A DNA stretch of 64,000 nt from Rhodanobacter soli (GCF_040548735.1 NZ_JBEPSD010000002.1:496001-560000); one strand, 5' to 3'; counted from the first letter of the stretch, positions 41,066-52,877 are shown. The notes: generated from the sequence alone by a model not told the origin. Numbers and translations are program-made.

Positions 41066-41773
41066 ATGAAAGACCGGACCGGTTGCATGCCACAACGCGA
41101 TGACGACATCTACGCCAGTGCGCCGTTGCGCCGCTTGCTGGATGAGCAGACGCGCGTGCTGAAGCCGGAGCTGCAACGCTGCTTCGGCGCCCATGCGCTG
41201 TTGCTGGGAGCATCCTTCGGCGATGCGCCGCCGGCGCTGCCGATGCTTGGCTGTTGGGCCACCTTGCACTTGGCGAACGGCCGCTACCGGGGCGACCTGC
41301 AGGCGGCGGCGGACGAGCCATTGCCATTCATCGACGATGCGTTCGAGCTGGTGCTGTTGCGGCATGCGCTGGAAGTGGCGCCGCTGCCTGCGGCCCTGCT
41401 GGATGAAGCCGTTCGCGTGCTGGCGCCCGGCGGTGTGCTTGCGTTGACCGGCGTGCATCCGCTCGGCGGTTGGTCGCCATGGTTCTACTGGCGCATGCGC
41501 GGAAAGTCGCCGGCGCTGCAGATGCCGTGGCGGCTCCGGCAACGGCTTGAGCTGGCCGGGCTGGTGATCGAGCAGGTGCAGCGGGTGGGCAGCATGTGGC
41601 CCAGCCTGGCCACGACACGGCGAACCCTTGCAGGCGCCTTCGGCGGCGGCTACGTGCTGGTCGCGCGCAAGCGCCGGCGCCTGGTCACGCCGCTGCGGCT
41701 CAAGCCGGTGCCGGTGCGCGTGCCGGCGAATGGACGGCTTTCGCCGGGTACCCGGCGCAGTTCGGCTCTGTGA
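41066..41773 (+). CDS. YafS-like SAM-dependent methyltransferase
   Basis: A 235-residue class I methyltransferase of the type linked to gloB/rnhA in gammaproteobacteria (E. coli yafS). The fold is recognisable by the L-L-G-A-S-F-G segment in place of motif I, F-I-D-D-A-F-E-L-V-L-L-R-H-A-L-E motif with its typical H-x-L-E, and L-A-P-G-G-V-L-A-L-T-G. Motif I is degenerate (no G-x-G-x-G), so SAM binding is less certain. The start may be ATG 41066 or ATG 41087. The substrate is unknown. The C-terminus is arginine-rich. Confidence 0.8.
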   Translation: MKDRTGCMPQRDDDIYASAPLRRLLDEQTRVLKPELQRCFGAHALLLGASFGDAPPALPMLGCWATLHLANGRYRGDLQAAADEPLPFIDDAFELVLLRHALEVAPLPAALLDEAVRVLAPGGVLALTGVHPLGGWSPWFYWRMRGKSPALQMPWRLRQRLELAGLVIEQVQRVGSMWPSLATTRRTLAGAFGGGYVLVARKRRRLVTPLRLKPVPVRVPANGRLSPGTRRSSAL

Positions 41774-41798
41774 TTTTCAATGGAATACGTGAGCAACG

Positions 41799-42242
41799 AT
41801 GAGCGAAGTGGAAGCATTTACCGACGGGGCCTGCCTGGGCAACCCGGGTCCCGGCGGTTGGGCCGCGCTGTTGCGCGCAAAGGGCAGCGAACGCATGGTG
41901 GCTGGCGGTGAGCCGGCCACCACCAACAACCGTATGGAGCTGATGGCGGCGATCGGCGCGCTGGAAGCATTGAAGCGGCCGTGCGAAGTCACCCTCACCA
42001 CCGATTCGCGCTATGTAATGCAGGGCATCGAGCAGTGGATGCCGAAGTGGCGCGCGAATGGCTGGCGTACCGCCGACAAGAAGCCGGTCAAGAACCAGGA
42101 TCTGTGGCAGCGCCTGTCCGATGCGGTCGGCGCCCACCAGGTGCGCTGGAAGTGGGTGAAGGGCCACAACGGCCACATCGAAAACGAGCGGGTCGATCAG
42201 GCCGCGCGTGAACAGGCCGAGCTGATGAAGGGCAGGGCATGA
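41799..42242 (+). CDS. rnhA: Ribonuclease HI
   Basis: A 147-residue nuclease cutting RNA in RNA-DNA hybrids. All four catalytic carboxylates are visible: D in F-T-D-G-A-C, E in R-M-E-L-M-A-A, D in T-T-D-S-R-Y and D in E-R-V-D-Q-A-A. The stop overlaps the dnaQ start (ATGA). Confidence 0.97.
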   Translation: MSEVEAFTDGACLGNPGPGGWAALLRAKGSERMVAGGEPATTNNRMELMAAIGALEALKRPCEVTLTTDSRYVMQGIEQWMPKWRANGWRTADKKPVKNQDLWQRLSDAVGAHQVRWKWVKGHNGHIENERVDQAAREQAELMKGRA

Positions 42243-42949
42243 GGCAGATCGTTCTCGATACCGAAACCACCGGCCTCGAAGTACGCCAGGGGCATCGACT
42301 GGTGGAAATCGCCTGCGTCGAAATGGTCGAGCGCCGGCTTACCGGCCGGCATTACCAGACCTACCTCAACCCGGATCGGGCGATCGACGAAGGTGCCCGG
42401 CAGGTTACCGGCATCGAGGACGAGTTCCTGCTCGACAAGCCGCGTTTTGCCGAGGTGGTCGACGAGTTCCTGGCCTTCATCGACGGCGCGGAACTGATCA
42501 TCCACAACGCCAGTTTCGACATCGGCTTCCTCGATGCCGAACTGGCCCGGCTGGGCGACGGCGCAGGCAGGATCGGCGACCGTTGCAGCGTGCTGGATAC
42601 CCTGGCAATGGCGCGCGAGCGCTACCCCGGCCAGCGCAACAACCTCGATGCGCTGTGCAAGCGGTTGGGCGTGGACAACTCGCGGCGCGACCTGCACGGC
42701 GGCCTGATCGACGCGCAGCTGCTGGCCGACGTGTATCTGGCGATGACTTCGGGGCAAGTGGCCTTCGACCTCGGCTTCGAGGGCGCCACCGAGCAACGCG
42801 ATGTGGTGGTGACGGCGCCGGTGGTGCTGCATGCCCGGCCGCGTGTGCTGCGCGCCTCGGCGGACGAGTTGTCGCAGCATGAGCAACGTCTCGATACGTT
42901 GGACAAGAGCAGTGTGGATGGGCAGAGCGTGTGGCGGCGGCTGGGGTGA
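42239..42949 (+). CDS. dnaQ: DNA polymerase III epsilon subunit
   Basis: A 236-residue 3'-5' proofreading exonuclease of the DEDDh class. Exo I is V-L-D-T-E-T-T-G-L, Exo [13 protein letters not shown], and Exo [16 protein letters not shown]. The C-terminal tail (about 185-236) should bind the alpha subunit. rnhA and dnaQ are overlapping and same-strand here, whereas they are divergent in E. coli. Confidence 0.97.
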   Translation: MRQIVLDTETTGLEVRQGHRLVEIACVEMVERRLTGRHYQTYLNPDRAIDEGARQVTGIEDEFLLDKPRFAEVVDEFLAFIDGAELIIHNASFDIGFLDAELARLGDGAGRIGDRCSVLDTLAMARERYPGQRNNLDALCKRLGVDNSRRDLHGGLIDAQLLADVYLAMTSGQVAFDLGFEGATEQRDVVVTAPVVLHARPRVLRASADELSQHEQRLDTLDKSSVDGQSVWRRLG

Positions 42950-42994
42950 ATCGTGGTGGTGCGGTGCGCGGTGTCCACGGGGTCGGGCGGGATT

Positions 42995-43018
42995 GTTCGG
43001 CCCATCCTTGGGCCGAAC
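42995..43018. repeat. CCA-NGGA-TGG hairpin after dnaQ
   Basis: A 10-bp perfect stem GTTCGGCCCA / TGGGCCGAAC with TCCT loop, 45 bases after dnaQ. Read on the minus strand the loop context is CCA-AGGA-TGG, matching the four hairpins at 48.1 kb. It may act as the dnaQ transcript end. Confidence 0.6.
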
Positions 43019-43111
43019 CCCTTCGCGCTGCGCGCTGCGGGGCCAGCCTGCGGCTGTCCGAATTCGCTCCCGGCGAATTCGTCGAACCCGGGTGGGCTCT
43101 CATCCCCGCCG

Positions 43112-43249
<138 letters not shown>

Positions 43250-43360
43250 GGTGCGGTGCATGGTGGCGCATGCGAGCCGGGAATCATACGCGAGCGAACT
43301 TGCCGTGACAACAACCGGGTCTTCCGGCATGCTGCAACGGCTCGTACCTACTGAAAACCC

Positions 43361-44062
43361 ATGATCGAATTCGGACACGGAACGCATGTCGGCCTGCGCC
43401 GCACGCGCAATGAGGACACTTATTACGCCGGTGCTTCGCTCGGCCTGTTCCTGGTGGCCGACGGCATGGGCGGGCACCAGCATGGCGAGGTGGCGTCGGC
43501 GCTGGTGCGGGATGCGGTGGTCGACCTGGTCGGCCAGGGGCACAGCCTGATCGAGGCGGTGCACGGCGCTGCGGAGCGGTTGCTTGCGCACACCCGGCAC
43601 AGCTTCGACGTGTTGCCGATGGGCACCACCATCGCCGTGCTGCGGATCATCGGCGACGGTTACGAAGTCGCCTGGGTCGGCGACAGCCGGGTCTACCTGT
43701 GGAAGAAGGAATTGCGGCAGATCAGCCACGACCACTCGCTGGTACAGGCGCTGGTCGAGGCCGGCCAGCTCGACCCGGCGCAGGCCGCCCAGCATCCCCA
43801 GCGCAACGTGCTGACCCAGGCGCTGGGCGTGACCGCCATCGAGCAGCTGCATATCGGCATGGCGCGTGGCCAGCTGGAATCGGGCATGGGCTTCCTGCTG
43901 TGCAGCGACGGTTTGACGGAGGGCGTCAGCGACGCCTCGATAGCACGCACGGTGGCGCGGACCGACCTGGCCGCCCAGGAATGCGTGGATCAGCTGCTGT
44001 TGGGCGCTCTGGACAGTGGCGGCGACGACAACATCACGGTCCTGCTCGTGCGCTCCAGCTGA
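43361..44062 (+). CDS. PP2C-family serine/threonine phosphatase
   Basis: A 233-residue Stp1/PrpC-type phosphatase. The metal-binding motifs are in order: N-E-D near residue 17, V-A-D-G-M-G-G-H (about 34-41), W-V-G-D-S-R (about 105-110), C-S-D-G-L (about 185) and G-D-D-N-I-T (about 222-227). Complete catalytic core, no membrane segment. Such phosphatases often pair with a Hanks kinase, but none is adjacent; type VI secretion and stress phosphatases are other possibilities. The ribosome site is poor. It is followed by a bidirectional terminator shared with ppsA. Confidence 0.92.
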   Translation: MIEFGHGTHVGLRRTRNEDTYYAGASLGLFLVADGMGGHQHGEVASALVRDAVVDLVGQGHSLIEAVHGAAERLLAHTRHSFDVLPMGTTIAVLRIIGDGYEVAWVGDSRVYLWKKELRQISHDHSLVQALVEAGQLDPAQAAQHPQRNVLTQALGVTAIEQLHIGMARGQLESGMGFLLCSDGLTEGVSDASIARTVARTDLAAQECVDQLLLGALDSGGDDNITVLLVRSS

Positions 44063-44095
44063 ATCCGGCCGCTGGATTTCCGCTTCTCCAAAAAC

Positions 44096-44119
44096 CAAGG
44101 GCCGCTTTCGCGGCCCTTG
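44096..44119. terminator. Bidirectional terminator between PP2C gene and ppsA
   Basis: A 10-bp perfect stem CAAGGGCCGC / GCGGCCCTTG with TTTC loop, between the convergent stops at 44062 and 44150. Confidence 0.72.
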
Positions 44120-44149
44120 TGCTTCATGCGTGTGCGCATCAAGCGGCGA

Positions 44150-46531
<2,382 letters not shown>

Positions 46532-46751
46532 GGGTGTCTCCTTAGGGAAGCTCTGCGGATAAGTGGAATGGGCGCGGCACGAAGGCCCGAAGCGGGTTGC
46601 AAAGAACTGGTATTGTCCGCTGCGGATGGTGCGCAGCACAAGAAGACCAATGCCGGAAGATGTCATTCCAACGGCATACCAGTCAGCTGGCGGTGGATTT
46701 CATGCTTGCGCTAAGGTGCAGACAAATGCTTCCCCGCCATCAGGATCCTGT

Positions 46752-47567
46752 ATGCAGCGAACGGTTTTTTTCATCTCCGATTCCACTGGTATCACCGCGG
46801 AGACGATCGGCAACAGCATCCTGGCGCAGTTCGAGGGCGTGCAGTTCGACAAGCACCGGTTGCCGTTCACCGACAACGCGCACAAGGCGGAAATCGCTGC
46901 GCTGCGGATCAAGACCAAGTACGCGCAAAGCGGGCAGCGGCCGATCGTGGTCAACACCATGGCCGAGCGTGCGCTGTGCGAGATCGTGGCCACCAGCGGC
47001 GCCCTGATGCTGGACGTGTTCGCGCCGTTCATCGGCCCGCTGGAGGACGAACTGGGGACAAAGCGCACCGGCCTGGTGAACCGCTCGCACGGCCTGGTCG
47101 ATTTCGACAAGTACGAGGCGCGCATCAATGCGACCAATTACGCGCTCTCGCATGACGACGGCATCGACGTGAATTATGCCGAGGCCGACCTGATCCTGGT
47201 CGGCGTGTCGCGTTCCGGCAAGACGCCGACCTGTCTTTACATGGCCTTGCATTACGGCGTCAGTGCCGCCAATTATCCGCTGACCGACGAAGACCTCGAA
47301 AAACTCGAACTGCCGGCGCGACTGCGCCCGTACCGGGACCGGCTGTACGGACTGACCATCGATCCGCTGCGGCTGGCGCAGATCCGCGAGCAACGCCGCG
47401 CCGGCAGCCGCTACGCGACTTTGCAGCAGTGTCGCTGGGAGCTGGAGCAGGCCGACCGCCTGATGCGCCAGGCCGGCATTCCCAGCCTGAACACCACACA
47501 TGTGTCGATCGAGGAGATCGCCAGCAAGATCTTCGACCGCTTCGGTATCGAGCGGACCATGTTCTGA
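46752..47567 (+). CDS. ppsR: PEP synthase regulatory kinase/phosphorylase
   Basis: A 271-residue DUF299/PPSR protein that inactivates PpsA by ADP-dependent threonine phosphorylation and reactivates it by phosphorolysis. Visible features are the N-terminal F-F-I-S-D-S-T-G-I-T-A-E, and the P-loop-like G-V-S-R-S-G-K-T-P-T near 157. ATG 46752 gives the family N-terminus. Divergence from ppsA is a widespread and functionally meaningful arrangement. Confidence 0.96.
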   Translation: MQRTVFFISDSTGITAETIGNSILAQFEGVQFDKHRLPFTDNAHKAEIAALRIKTKYAQSGQRPIVVNTMAERALCEIVATSGALMLDVFAPFIGPLEDELGTKRTGLVNRSHGLVDFDKYEARINATNYALSHDDGIDVNYAEADLILVGVSRSGKTPTCLYMALHYGVSAANYPLTDEDLEKLELPARLRPYRDRLYGLTIDPLRLAQIREQRRAGSRYATLQQCRWELEQADRLMRQAGIPSLNTTHVSIEEIASKIFDRFGIERTMF

Positions 47568-47594
47568 TTGCCACCTGGAGTTTGCGCGCCCGCC

Positions 47595-48083
47595 ATGAGC
47601 GTCGTACTGGACAACCGCAACAGCCTGCTGCCCGGACGCTTCGAGTTCCTGATGGGGCTGTATGCGGAAAACTACCACCGGCTGACGCGGCTGTTCGCGC
47701 CGCAGCAGCTGGCGCCGGGCCGGTATGTCTCCGACGTGAGCGACGGGCTCGACGTGCACCTGCACGTGCAGGAATGCCATCCATACACGCTGGAACTGGA
47801 ACTCACCTACGATTTCGTCGACGCGCATACCGGCCAGCGCGCGCCGTCGGCGCAGTTGCGCATGTATACCGACGCGCATGTGGCGGAGGCCTTGCACTGC
47901 CATCCCGGCCGGCACCTGTGGCAGGTGCTGGGACCGTTCTCGCCGGCGCACACCGTGTTCCAGCATCGCCTGCGCATGAACGGATTCCTGTCGCGCTGGC
48001 TGGAGTACCTGGCGGAGCAGGGGCATTCCATCGGCACGCTGGAGCCGCAAACAGGACAGCCAGAAAGCGGCGGCCTCGTTTGA
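47595..48083 (+). CDS. DUF1249 family protein (YqiB-like)
   Basis: A 162-residue soluble protein of the DUF1249 family. Features are a strand-rich core with E-N-Y-x-R-L near the start, Y-T-L-E-L-E-L-T-Y-D and the D-A-x-V-A-E-A segment. No function is known; E. coli yqiB lies by cpdA and nudF, whereas here it is 27 bases after ppsR and probably cotranscribed with it. After its stop the two-unit hairpin repeat begins. Confidence 0.85.
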   Translation: MSVVLDNRNSLLPGRFEFLMGLYAENYHRLTRLFAPQQLAPGRYVSDVSDGLDVHLHVQECHPYTLELELTYDFVDAHTGQRAPSAQLRMYTDAHVAEALHCHPGRHLWQVLGPFSPAHTVFQHRLRMNGFLSRWLEYLAEQGHSIGTLEPQTGQPESGGLV

Positions 48084-48085
48084 AA

Positions 48086-48215
48086 GTGCGGCCAGGGATG
48101 GCCGCCTTTTGACTTTCCCGCGCTCAGGGATGAGCGCACAAGTACAGCAAGTGCAGCCATGGATGGCAGCTTCTTGATCTTTGCGCACATGGATGAGCGC
48201 ACAAATACACCGCAA
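48086..48215. repeat. Two near-direct 65-nt units, each with two 18-nt hairpins
   Basis: Unit 1 is 48086-48150 and unit 2 48151-48215. Four hairpins have 7-nt arms and NGGA loops at 48088-48105, 48120-48137, 48153-48170 and 48183-48200 (arms GCGGCCA, GCGCTCA, GCAGCCA, GCGCACA), spaced 30-33 bases. The first two are perfect; the last two have one mismatch each. Spacers alternate: a T-rich one (TTTTGACTTT / TTCTTGATCTTT) and an A-rich one (ACAAGTACA / ACAAATACA). Confidence 0.85.
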
Positions 48216-48216
48216 C

Positions 48217-48243
48217 AAAAAGCCCGCGCAAGGCGGGCTTTCT
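48217..48243 (-). terminator. Terminator of tRNA-Ala/Glu/Asp operon
   Basis: Stem AGCCCGC / GCGGGCT with a 5-nt loop, 11 bases after the tRNA-Asp 3' end, with a run of five T on the minus strand beyond the stem. Confidence 0.82.
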
Positions 48244-48253
48244 GCTTGAATAG

Positions 48254-48330
48254 TGGCGGAGTGGACGGGACTCGAACCCGCGACCTCCGGCGTGACAGGC
48301 CAGCATTCTAACCAACTGAACTACCACTCC
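48254..48330 (-). tRNA. tRNA-Asp(GTC), copy 2
   Basis: A 77-nt tRNA identical to the copy at 36583-36659 except for one D-loop base (T here, C there). Last gene of the Ala-Glu-Asp operon; CCA is encoded. Confidence 0.97.
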
Positions 48331-48366
48331 GCATTTGCAACAGCTTCCAGCTTCTGCGAGCCAACT

Positions 48367-48442
48367 TGGCGTCCCCACGGGGATTCGAACCCCGGTCGCC
48401 ACCGTGAAAGGGTGATGTCCTAGGCCTCTAGACGATGGGGAC
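48367..48442 (-). tRNA. tRNA-Glu(TTC)
   Basis: A 76-nt cloverleaf with GTCCCCA / TGGGGAC acceptor, anticodon loop CTTTCAC (anticodon TTC) and encoded CCA. Middle gene of the operon. Its product also feeds tetrapyrrole synthesis. Confidence 0.97.
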
Positions 48443-48451
48443 GGATTAAGT

Positions 48452-48527
48452 TGGTGGAGCCAGGCGGGATCGAACCGCCGACCTCCTGCATGCCATGCAG
48501 GCGCTCTCCCAGCTGAGCTATGGCCCC
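48452..48527 (-). tRNA. tRNA-Ala(GGC)
   Basis: A 76-nt cloverleaf with GGGGCCA / TGGCTCC acceptor (a G-T at pair 3, the alanine identity element), anticodon loop ATGGCAT (anticodon GGC) and encoded CCA. First gene of the operon. Confidence 0.97.
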
Positions 48528-48544
48528 GCCGCTGGAAGCCGAGA

Positions 48545-48573
48545 AGAATAGGTGCGGGCCACATATCCGTCAA
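48545..48573 (-). promoter_or_regulatory. Promoter of tRNA-Ala/Glu/Asp operon
   Basis: On the minus strand TTGACG (48568-48573), a 17-base spacer and TATTCT (48545-48550), with an A7 tract just upstream of the -35 acting as a likely UP element. tRNA-Ala starts 17 bases after the -10. Confidence 0.85.
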
Positions 48574-48696
48574 GCTTTTTTTCAGCATCCCGATGAACGA
48601 ATCGTCCGTCGCCCGCCGCCCCGTTCGACGGCCGGCCGAGTGCCACCGTGCTTCGTTTAAGCTGCAACGACCTGCACCGTTTTGAAGAGTTGACGA

Positions 48697-50463
48697 ATGC
48701 ACGAAATCGGCTTCATTCGTGACCTTGCCGTGGTGATGATCGTGGCGGGCGCCACCACGATCCTGTTCCAGCGGATGCGGCAGCCGGTGCTGCTGGGCTA
48801 CATCCTGGCCGGCGTGCTGATCGGTCCGCACACGCCGGGTGTGCTGGTCGGCGATCCGCGCGCGATCGACGACATCTCCAATCTCGGCGTGGTGCTGCTG
48901 ATGTTCACGCTGGGCCTCGAATTCAGCGTGCGCAAGCTGCGCGAGGTCGGCATCGGCGTGCTGGCCGCGGCCGTGGCCGAAGTCGGGCTGATGCTGTGGA
49001 TCGGCTACGGCATCGGCGGCCTGTTCGGCTGGACCGGCATGGACGCGCTCTTCCTCGGCGCGATCATTTCGCTCTCGTCCACGATGGTGGCCACCCGCAC
49101 GCTGGCGGAGGGCGGGCAGCGGCATCAACCGTTTGCCCAACTGGTGGTAGGGCTGCTGGTGGCCGAGGACATGCTGGCCATCGTCATGCTGACCCTGCTC
49201 ACGGCCGTGGCGCTGGGTGGCTCGGTACAGGCGGAGACCGCGTTCACCCTGGTCGGCCACCTGGGCCTGTTCGTGATCGTCGGGATGATCCTGGGCCTGC
49301 TGCTGCTGCCGCGGCTGGTGGATTACGTGGCTGGTTTCGATCGCGACGAAACGCTGTTGGTCAGCGTACTCGGCATCTGTTTCGGTGCCAGCCTGTTCGC
49401 GGCCTGGATGGGTTTCAGCGTGGCGCTGGGCGCCTTCCTGGCGGGCGCGGTGGTGGCTGAGTCGCGCAGCGTGGGGCGCGTGCTGCACCTGGTGGAACCG
49501 CTGCGCGACATGTTCGCGGCGCTGTTCTTCGTGGCGATCGGCCTGAAGATCGATCCGGCGATGTTGCCGCAGTACGCACTGCCGGCACTGCTCATCGCGG
49601 CGGTCGTCATCGTCGGCAAGACGCTGGCGTGCAGCCTGGGTATCTTCGTTGTCGGGCACGACGCGCGCACGGCGCTGCGTTCGGGGCTGGGCATGGCGCA
49701 GATCGGAGAGTTCTCGTTCGTCATCGCCACGCTCGGGCTTTCTCTTGGCGTGATCAGCGATTTCATCTATCCGATTGCGGTGGCGGTCTCGGTACTGTGC
49801 ATGGCCGCATCGCCGTACATGAATCGTTCGGCCGACGGGCTGGCGAACGGCCTGCGCCGGGTGACGCCGCGCTCATTGAGGCTGCTGGCGACCAGCTACA
49901 GCGGTTGGCTGGAAAACCTCAAGCCGGTCAACGAAAACGCTGCGATAGCCGCCATGTTCCGTCGCCTGCTGTGGCATATCGGGATCAACGTCCTGCTGGT
50001 GGTGGCGCTATTCGTCATTGGCGCCTACATCAATGCGCACAACTGGAGCTGGTTCTCGATGCTCGGCATCGACCGGGATCTGCGCCATACGCTGATCTGG
50101 GCCGGTGCGCTGTTCCTGTCCCTGCCCATGCTGATCGCGGTCTACCGCAAGGCCGAGGCGCTTGGCATGCTATTGGCGGAGATCGGCATACGCGAGCGGT
50201 TTGCCGGTTCGTATACCCAGGCCATCCGCAACGTGCTGTCCAGGGTCATCCCGCTGGCGACGCTGCTTGCGCTGGCGCTGCTGGTGAGCGTGCTCAGTTC
50301 GGCCATCCTGCCGCCCCGCGGCGTCGCGCTGTCCCTGGTCGTACTGGGCGTGGTGGTGGCGGTGGTGCTGTGGCGCGGCCTGGTGAAGATGCATGCGCGC
50401 CTGCAGGCGGCGCTGAAGGAGACCCTTGAAAAGCCCGGCCCCTCGGGAGGCGGCATGGGCTGA
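48697..50463 (+). CDS. CPA2-family cation:proton antiporter without RCK domain
   Basis: A 588-residue membrane protein. The first about 385 residues are a KefB/YbaL-like Na/H-exchanger domain with about 12 helices and the G-Y-I-L-A-G-V-L-I-G-P, F-T-L-G-L-E-F and A-F-L-A-G motifs. Where KefB and YbaL have a TrkA-N nucleotide-binding domain, this protein has a cytosolic linker (about 395-430) and three or four more hydrophobic helices (about 432-455, 470-490, 525-575). Ion specificity and regulation are unknown. GAAG lies upstream of the ATG. It is divergent from the tRNA operon. Confidence 0.87.
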   Translation: MHEIGFIRDLAVVMIVAGATTILFQRMRQPVLLGYILAGVLIGPHTPGVLVGDPRAIDDISNLGVVLLMFTLGLEFSVRKLREVGIGVLAAAVAEVGLMLWIGYGIGGLFGWTGMDALFLGAIISLSSTMVATRTLAEGGQRHQPFAQLVVGLLVAEDMLAIVMLTLLTAVALGGSVQAETAFTLVGHLGLFVIVGMILGLLLLPRLVDYVAGFDRDETLLVSVLGICFGASLFAAWMGFSVALGAFLAGAVVAESRSVGRVLHLVEPLRDMFAALFFVAIGLKIDPAMLPQYALPALLIAAVVIVGKTLACSLGIFVVGHDARTALRSGLGMAQIGEFSFVIATLGLSLGVISDFIYPIAVAVSVLCMAASPYMNRSADGLANGLRRVTPRSLRLLATSYSGWLENLKPVNENAAIAAMFRRLLWHIGINVLLVVALFVIGAYINAHNWSWFSMLGIDRDLRHTLIWAGALFLSLPMLIAVYRKAEALGMLLAEIGIRERFAGSYTQAIRNVLSRVIPLATLLALALLVSVLSSAILPPRGVALSLVVLGVVVAVVLWRGLVKMHARLQAALKETLEKPGPSGGGMG

Positions 50464-50629
50464 CGGCCGGGCGGGGCCGGACCCGGAAAGGTTGAACCTT
50501 TGTCCCGACCGACGGTCTGAGCCCTGAATCGTTGCCAAGATCGGACAAGCACCGCACAATGCGAGGCCTGCCTCCATCGGGGGGGCCCGGCCGGCAACGT
50601 CGGCATATCCATACATGAGGGAGTTACGA

Positions 50630-51379
50630 ATGAAGCACTTTCTGCGTCCCACGCTGACGGCGGTCGCGATGGCCGTTGCGCTGGGCATGACGGCCGGCGT
50701 CGCCGCTCAGACCGCCGGCGCTGCCGGTACTGTCGACAAGGCGAAGGCCAGTTATGTTGTGGGTTGGGAGATTGCTTCCCAGGTTCCGCCGATCATGCGC
50801 GATGAGCTGGATCCGAACGCCGTGGCGAATGCGGTGAAGGCGGCGTTGTCCGGCCAGAAGCCGACCATGAGCGAAGCCGAAGCCAAGCAGGTGCACGAGG
50901 CCTTCATGGCCAAGATCCAGGCCAAGTACCAGGCCGAGATGACCAAGCTGGCGGCAAAGAACAAGGCCGAGGGCGACGCTTTCCTGGCCAAGAACAAGAC
51001 CGCGCCGGGCGTGAAGACGACTGCGTCGGGCCTGCAGTACCAGGTGATCAGCCAGGGTACGGGCGCCCGTCCGGGTCCGAACGATACCGTCGAGATCAAC
51101 TACACCGGTACCTTTGTCGATGGCCAGGTGTTCGATGCCTCCGCCAAGCACAATCCGCCGGGTGCGGCCAAGATTCCGCTGGCAGGCGTGATCCCGGGCT
51201 TCCGCGAAGGCCTGCAGCTGATGCAGGTGGGCGGTCATTACAAGCTGTTCATCCCGGCAGCGCTGGCCTATGGCGCCGAGCCGCAGCCGCCGATGCCGCC
51301 GAATGCCACGCTGATCTTCGACGTGACCCTGGTCAAGACCGGCCCGACGCCGGCAGGTGCGGCTCCGGCCGGCAAATAA
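50630..51379 (+). CDS. Periplasmic FKBP-type peptidyl-prolyl isomerase (FkpA/Mip-like)
   Basis: A 249-residue secreted isomerase. A signal peptide (residues 1-27, cleavage after A-A-Q or nearby) is followed by an FkpA/Mip N-terminal dimerisation domain of long helices (about 35-125, rich in A, K and E) and a C-terminal FKBP domain (about 128-240) with V-E-I-N-Y-T-G, V-I-P-G-F-R-E-G and A-Y-G. ATG 50630 has GAGGGA upstream. It is expected to help fold envelope proteins. A strong terminator follows. Confidence 0.94.
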   Translation: MKHFLRPTLTAVAMAVALGMTAGVAAQTAGAAGTVDKAKASYVVGWEIASQVPPIMRDELDPNAVANAVKAALSGQKPTMSEAEAKQVHEAFMAKIQAKYQAEMTKLAAKNKAEGDAFLAKNKTAPGVKTTASGLQYQVISQGTGARPGPNDTVEINYTGTFVDGQVFDASAKHNPPGAAKIPLAGVIPGFREGLQLMQVGGHYKLFIPAALAYGAEPQPPMPPNATLIFDVTLVKTGPTPAGAAPAGK

Positions 51380-51417
51380 TCAGAGGTCCATCGCCGTTCC
51401 GCGGCGATGACAAACCG

Positions 51418-51450
51418 GAAGGGCGCGAAGCGATTCGCGCCCTTCTGCTT
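51418..51450 (+). terminator. Terminator of FKBP gene
   Basis: A 12-bp perfect stem GAAGGGCGCGAA / TTCGCGCCCTTC with GCGA loop and TGCTTTT tract, 38 bases after the stop. Confidence 0.88.
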
Positions 51451-51533
51451 TTCCGTCGATGGCGGCGCGGTGCCGTGTCGTGCGTTCGAGCGGCTAGAAT
51501 AGACGGCTCAGCTTTTAAGGGATCGCTGCAACG

Positions 51534-52877
51534 ATGATGAAAGTCACCATTTTCGGTACCGGCTATGTGGGTCTGGTCACCGGTGCCTGCCTGGCCGAGA
51601 TGGGCAACCACGTGCTCTGCGTCGACATCGATGCGGCCAAGGTCGAGCGCCTGAAGTGTGGCGAGATTCCGATCTACGAGCCGGGGCTGGAGTCGATCGT
51701 GCAGCGCAACCATGCCGGCGGCCGGCTCGACTTCACCACCGAGGCGGCACCGGCGATCGCGCATGGCGAGCTGATCTTCATCGCCGTCGGCACCCCGCCG
51801 GACGAGGACGGCAGCGCCGACCTGCAATACGTGCAGAAAGTGGCCAGCACGATCGGCCGGCACCTGGACCGCTACGCCGTGGTGGTGAACAAGTCGACCG
51901 TGCCGGTGGGTACCGCCGATCGCGTGCGCGAGGCCGTCGCGGCCGAGCTGGCGGCGCGCCAGGCCACGGTGGAATTCGACGTGGTGTCGAATCCGGAGTT
52001 CCTGAAGGAAGGCGCGGCGGTGGAAGACTGCCTGCGTCCCGATCGCATCATCGTGGGAGCTTCCAGCGAGCGCGCGGTGGCGTTGCTGCGCAAGCTGTAC
52101 GCGCCGTTCAACCGCAACCACGACCGCATGGTGGTGATGGACGAGCGCTCGGCCGAGCTGACCAAGTACGCCGCCAACGCGATGCTGGCGACCAAGATCA
52201 GTTTCATGAACGAGATCGCGAACATCGCCGAGCGGGTGGGCGCCGACGTGGAGCTGGTGCGCCAGGGCATCGGCTCGGACCCGCGCATCGGCTACAGTTT
52301 CATCTATCCGGGTGCCGGGTACGGCGGCTCGTGCTTCCCCAAGGACGTGCAGGCGCTGGAGCGCACCGCACACGCCCATGGCTACGAGGCGCGCCTGCTC
52401 GGCGCGGTCGAGGCGGTCAACCAGCAGCAGAAGAGCAAGCTGTTCGAGCTCATCTCGCGCCACCTCGACGGCAAGCTGGCGGGCAGGACGGTCGCGCTGT
52501 GGGGTCTGGCGTTCAAGCCGAACACCGACGACATGCGCGAGGCTTCCAGCCGGCGCCTGATGGAGTTGCTGTGGGATGCCGGCGCGAAGGTCCGCGCGTT
52601 CGATCCGGAGGCGCGCGAGGAAGCGCAGCGGCTGTACGGCGACCGCGATGACCTGGTGCTGTGCGAGCACGCCATGGATGCCCTGCAGGGCGCCGACGTG
52701 CTGGCGGTGGTCACCGAGTGGAAGGCCTTCCGCAGCCCGGATTTCAGGGCCATCCGCGCCACGCTGGTTGTGCCGGCGATCTTCGACGGGCGCAACCTGT
52801 ACGACCCGCTCGTGGTGGAGGAGGCGGGCCTGGCTTATTACGGCATCGGCCGCGGCCGCAGCCTGCAAGTAGCGTGA
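51534..52877 (+). CDS. ugd: UDP-glucose 6-dehydrogenase
   Basis: A 447-residue enzyme oxidising UDP-glucose to UDP-glucuronate, a precursor of exopolysaccharide and of lipid A modification. The NAD-binding start [11 protein letters not shown], catalytic cysteine C267 in G-S-C-F-P-K-D and the central dimer domain are intact. Two ATGs occur in tandem; AAGGGA favours 51534. The stop overlaps the slyX start. Confidence 0.96.
   Translation: MMKVTIFGTGYVGLVTGACLAEMGNHVLCVDIDAAKVERLKCGEIPIYEPGLESIVQRNHAGGRLDFTTEAAPAIAHGELIFIAVGTPPDEDGSADLQYVQKVASTIGRHLDRYAVVVNKSTVPVGTADRVREAVAAELAARQATVEFDVVSNPEFLKEGAAVEDCLRPDRIIVGASSERAVALLRKLYAPFNRNHDRMVVMDERSAELTKYAANAMLATKISFMNEIANIAERVGADVELVRQGIGSDPRIGYSFIYPGAGYGGSCFPKDVQALERTAHAHGYEARLLGAVEAVNQQQKSKLFELISRHLDGKLAGRTVALWGLAFKPNTDDMREASSRRLMELLWDAGAKVRAFDPEAREEAQRLYGDRDDLVLCEHAMDALQGADVLAVVTEWKAFRSPDFRAIRATLVVPAIFDGRNLYDPLVVEEAGLAYYGIGRGRSLQVA

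Noticed and set aside
48086-48215. CRISPR array
   Set aside because: Only two diverged units with internal palindromes and alternating related spacers; no cas genes and no identical repeats.
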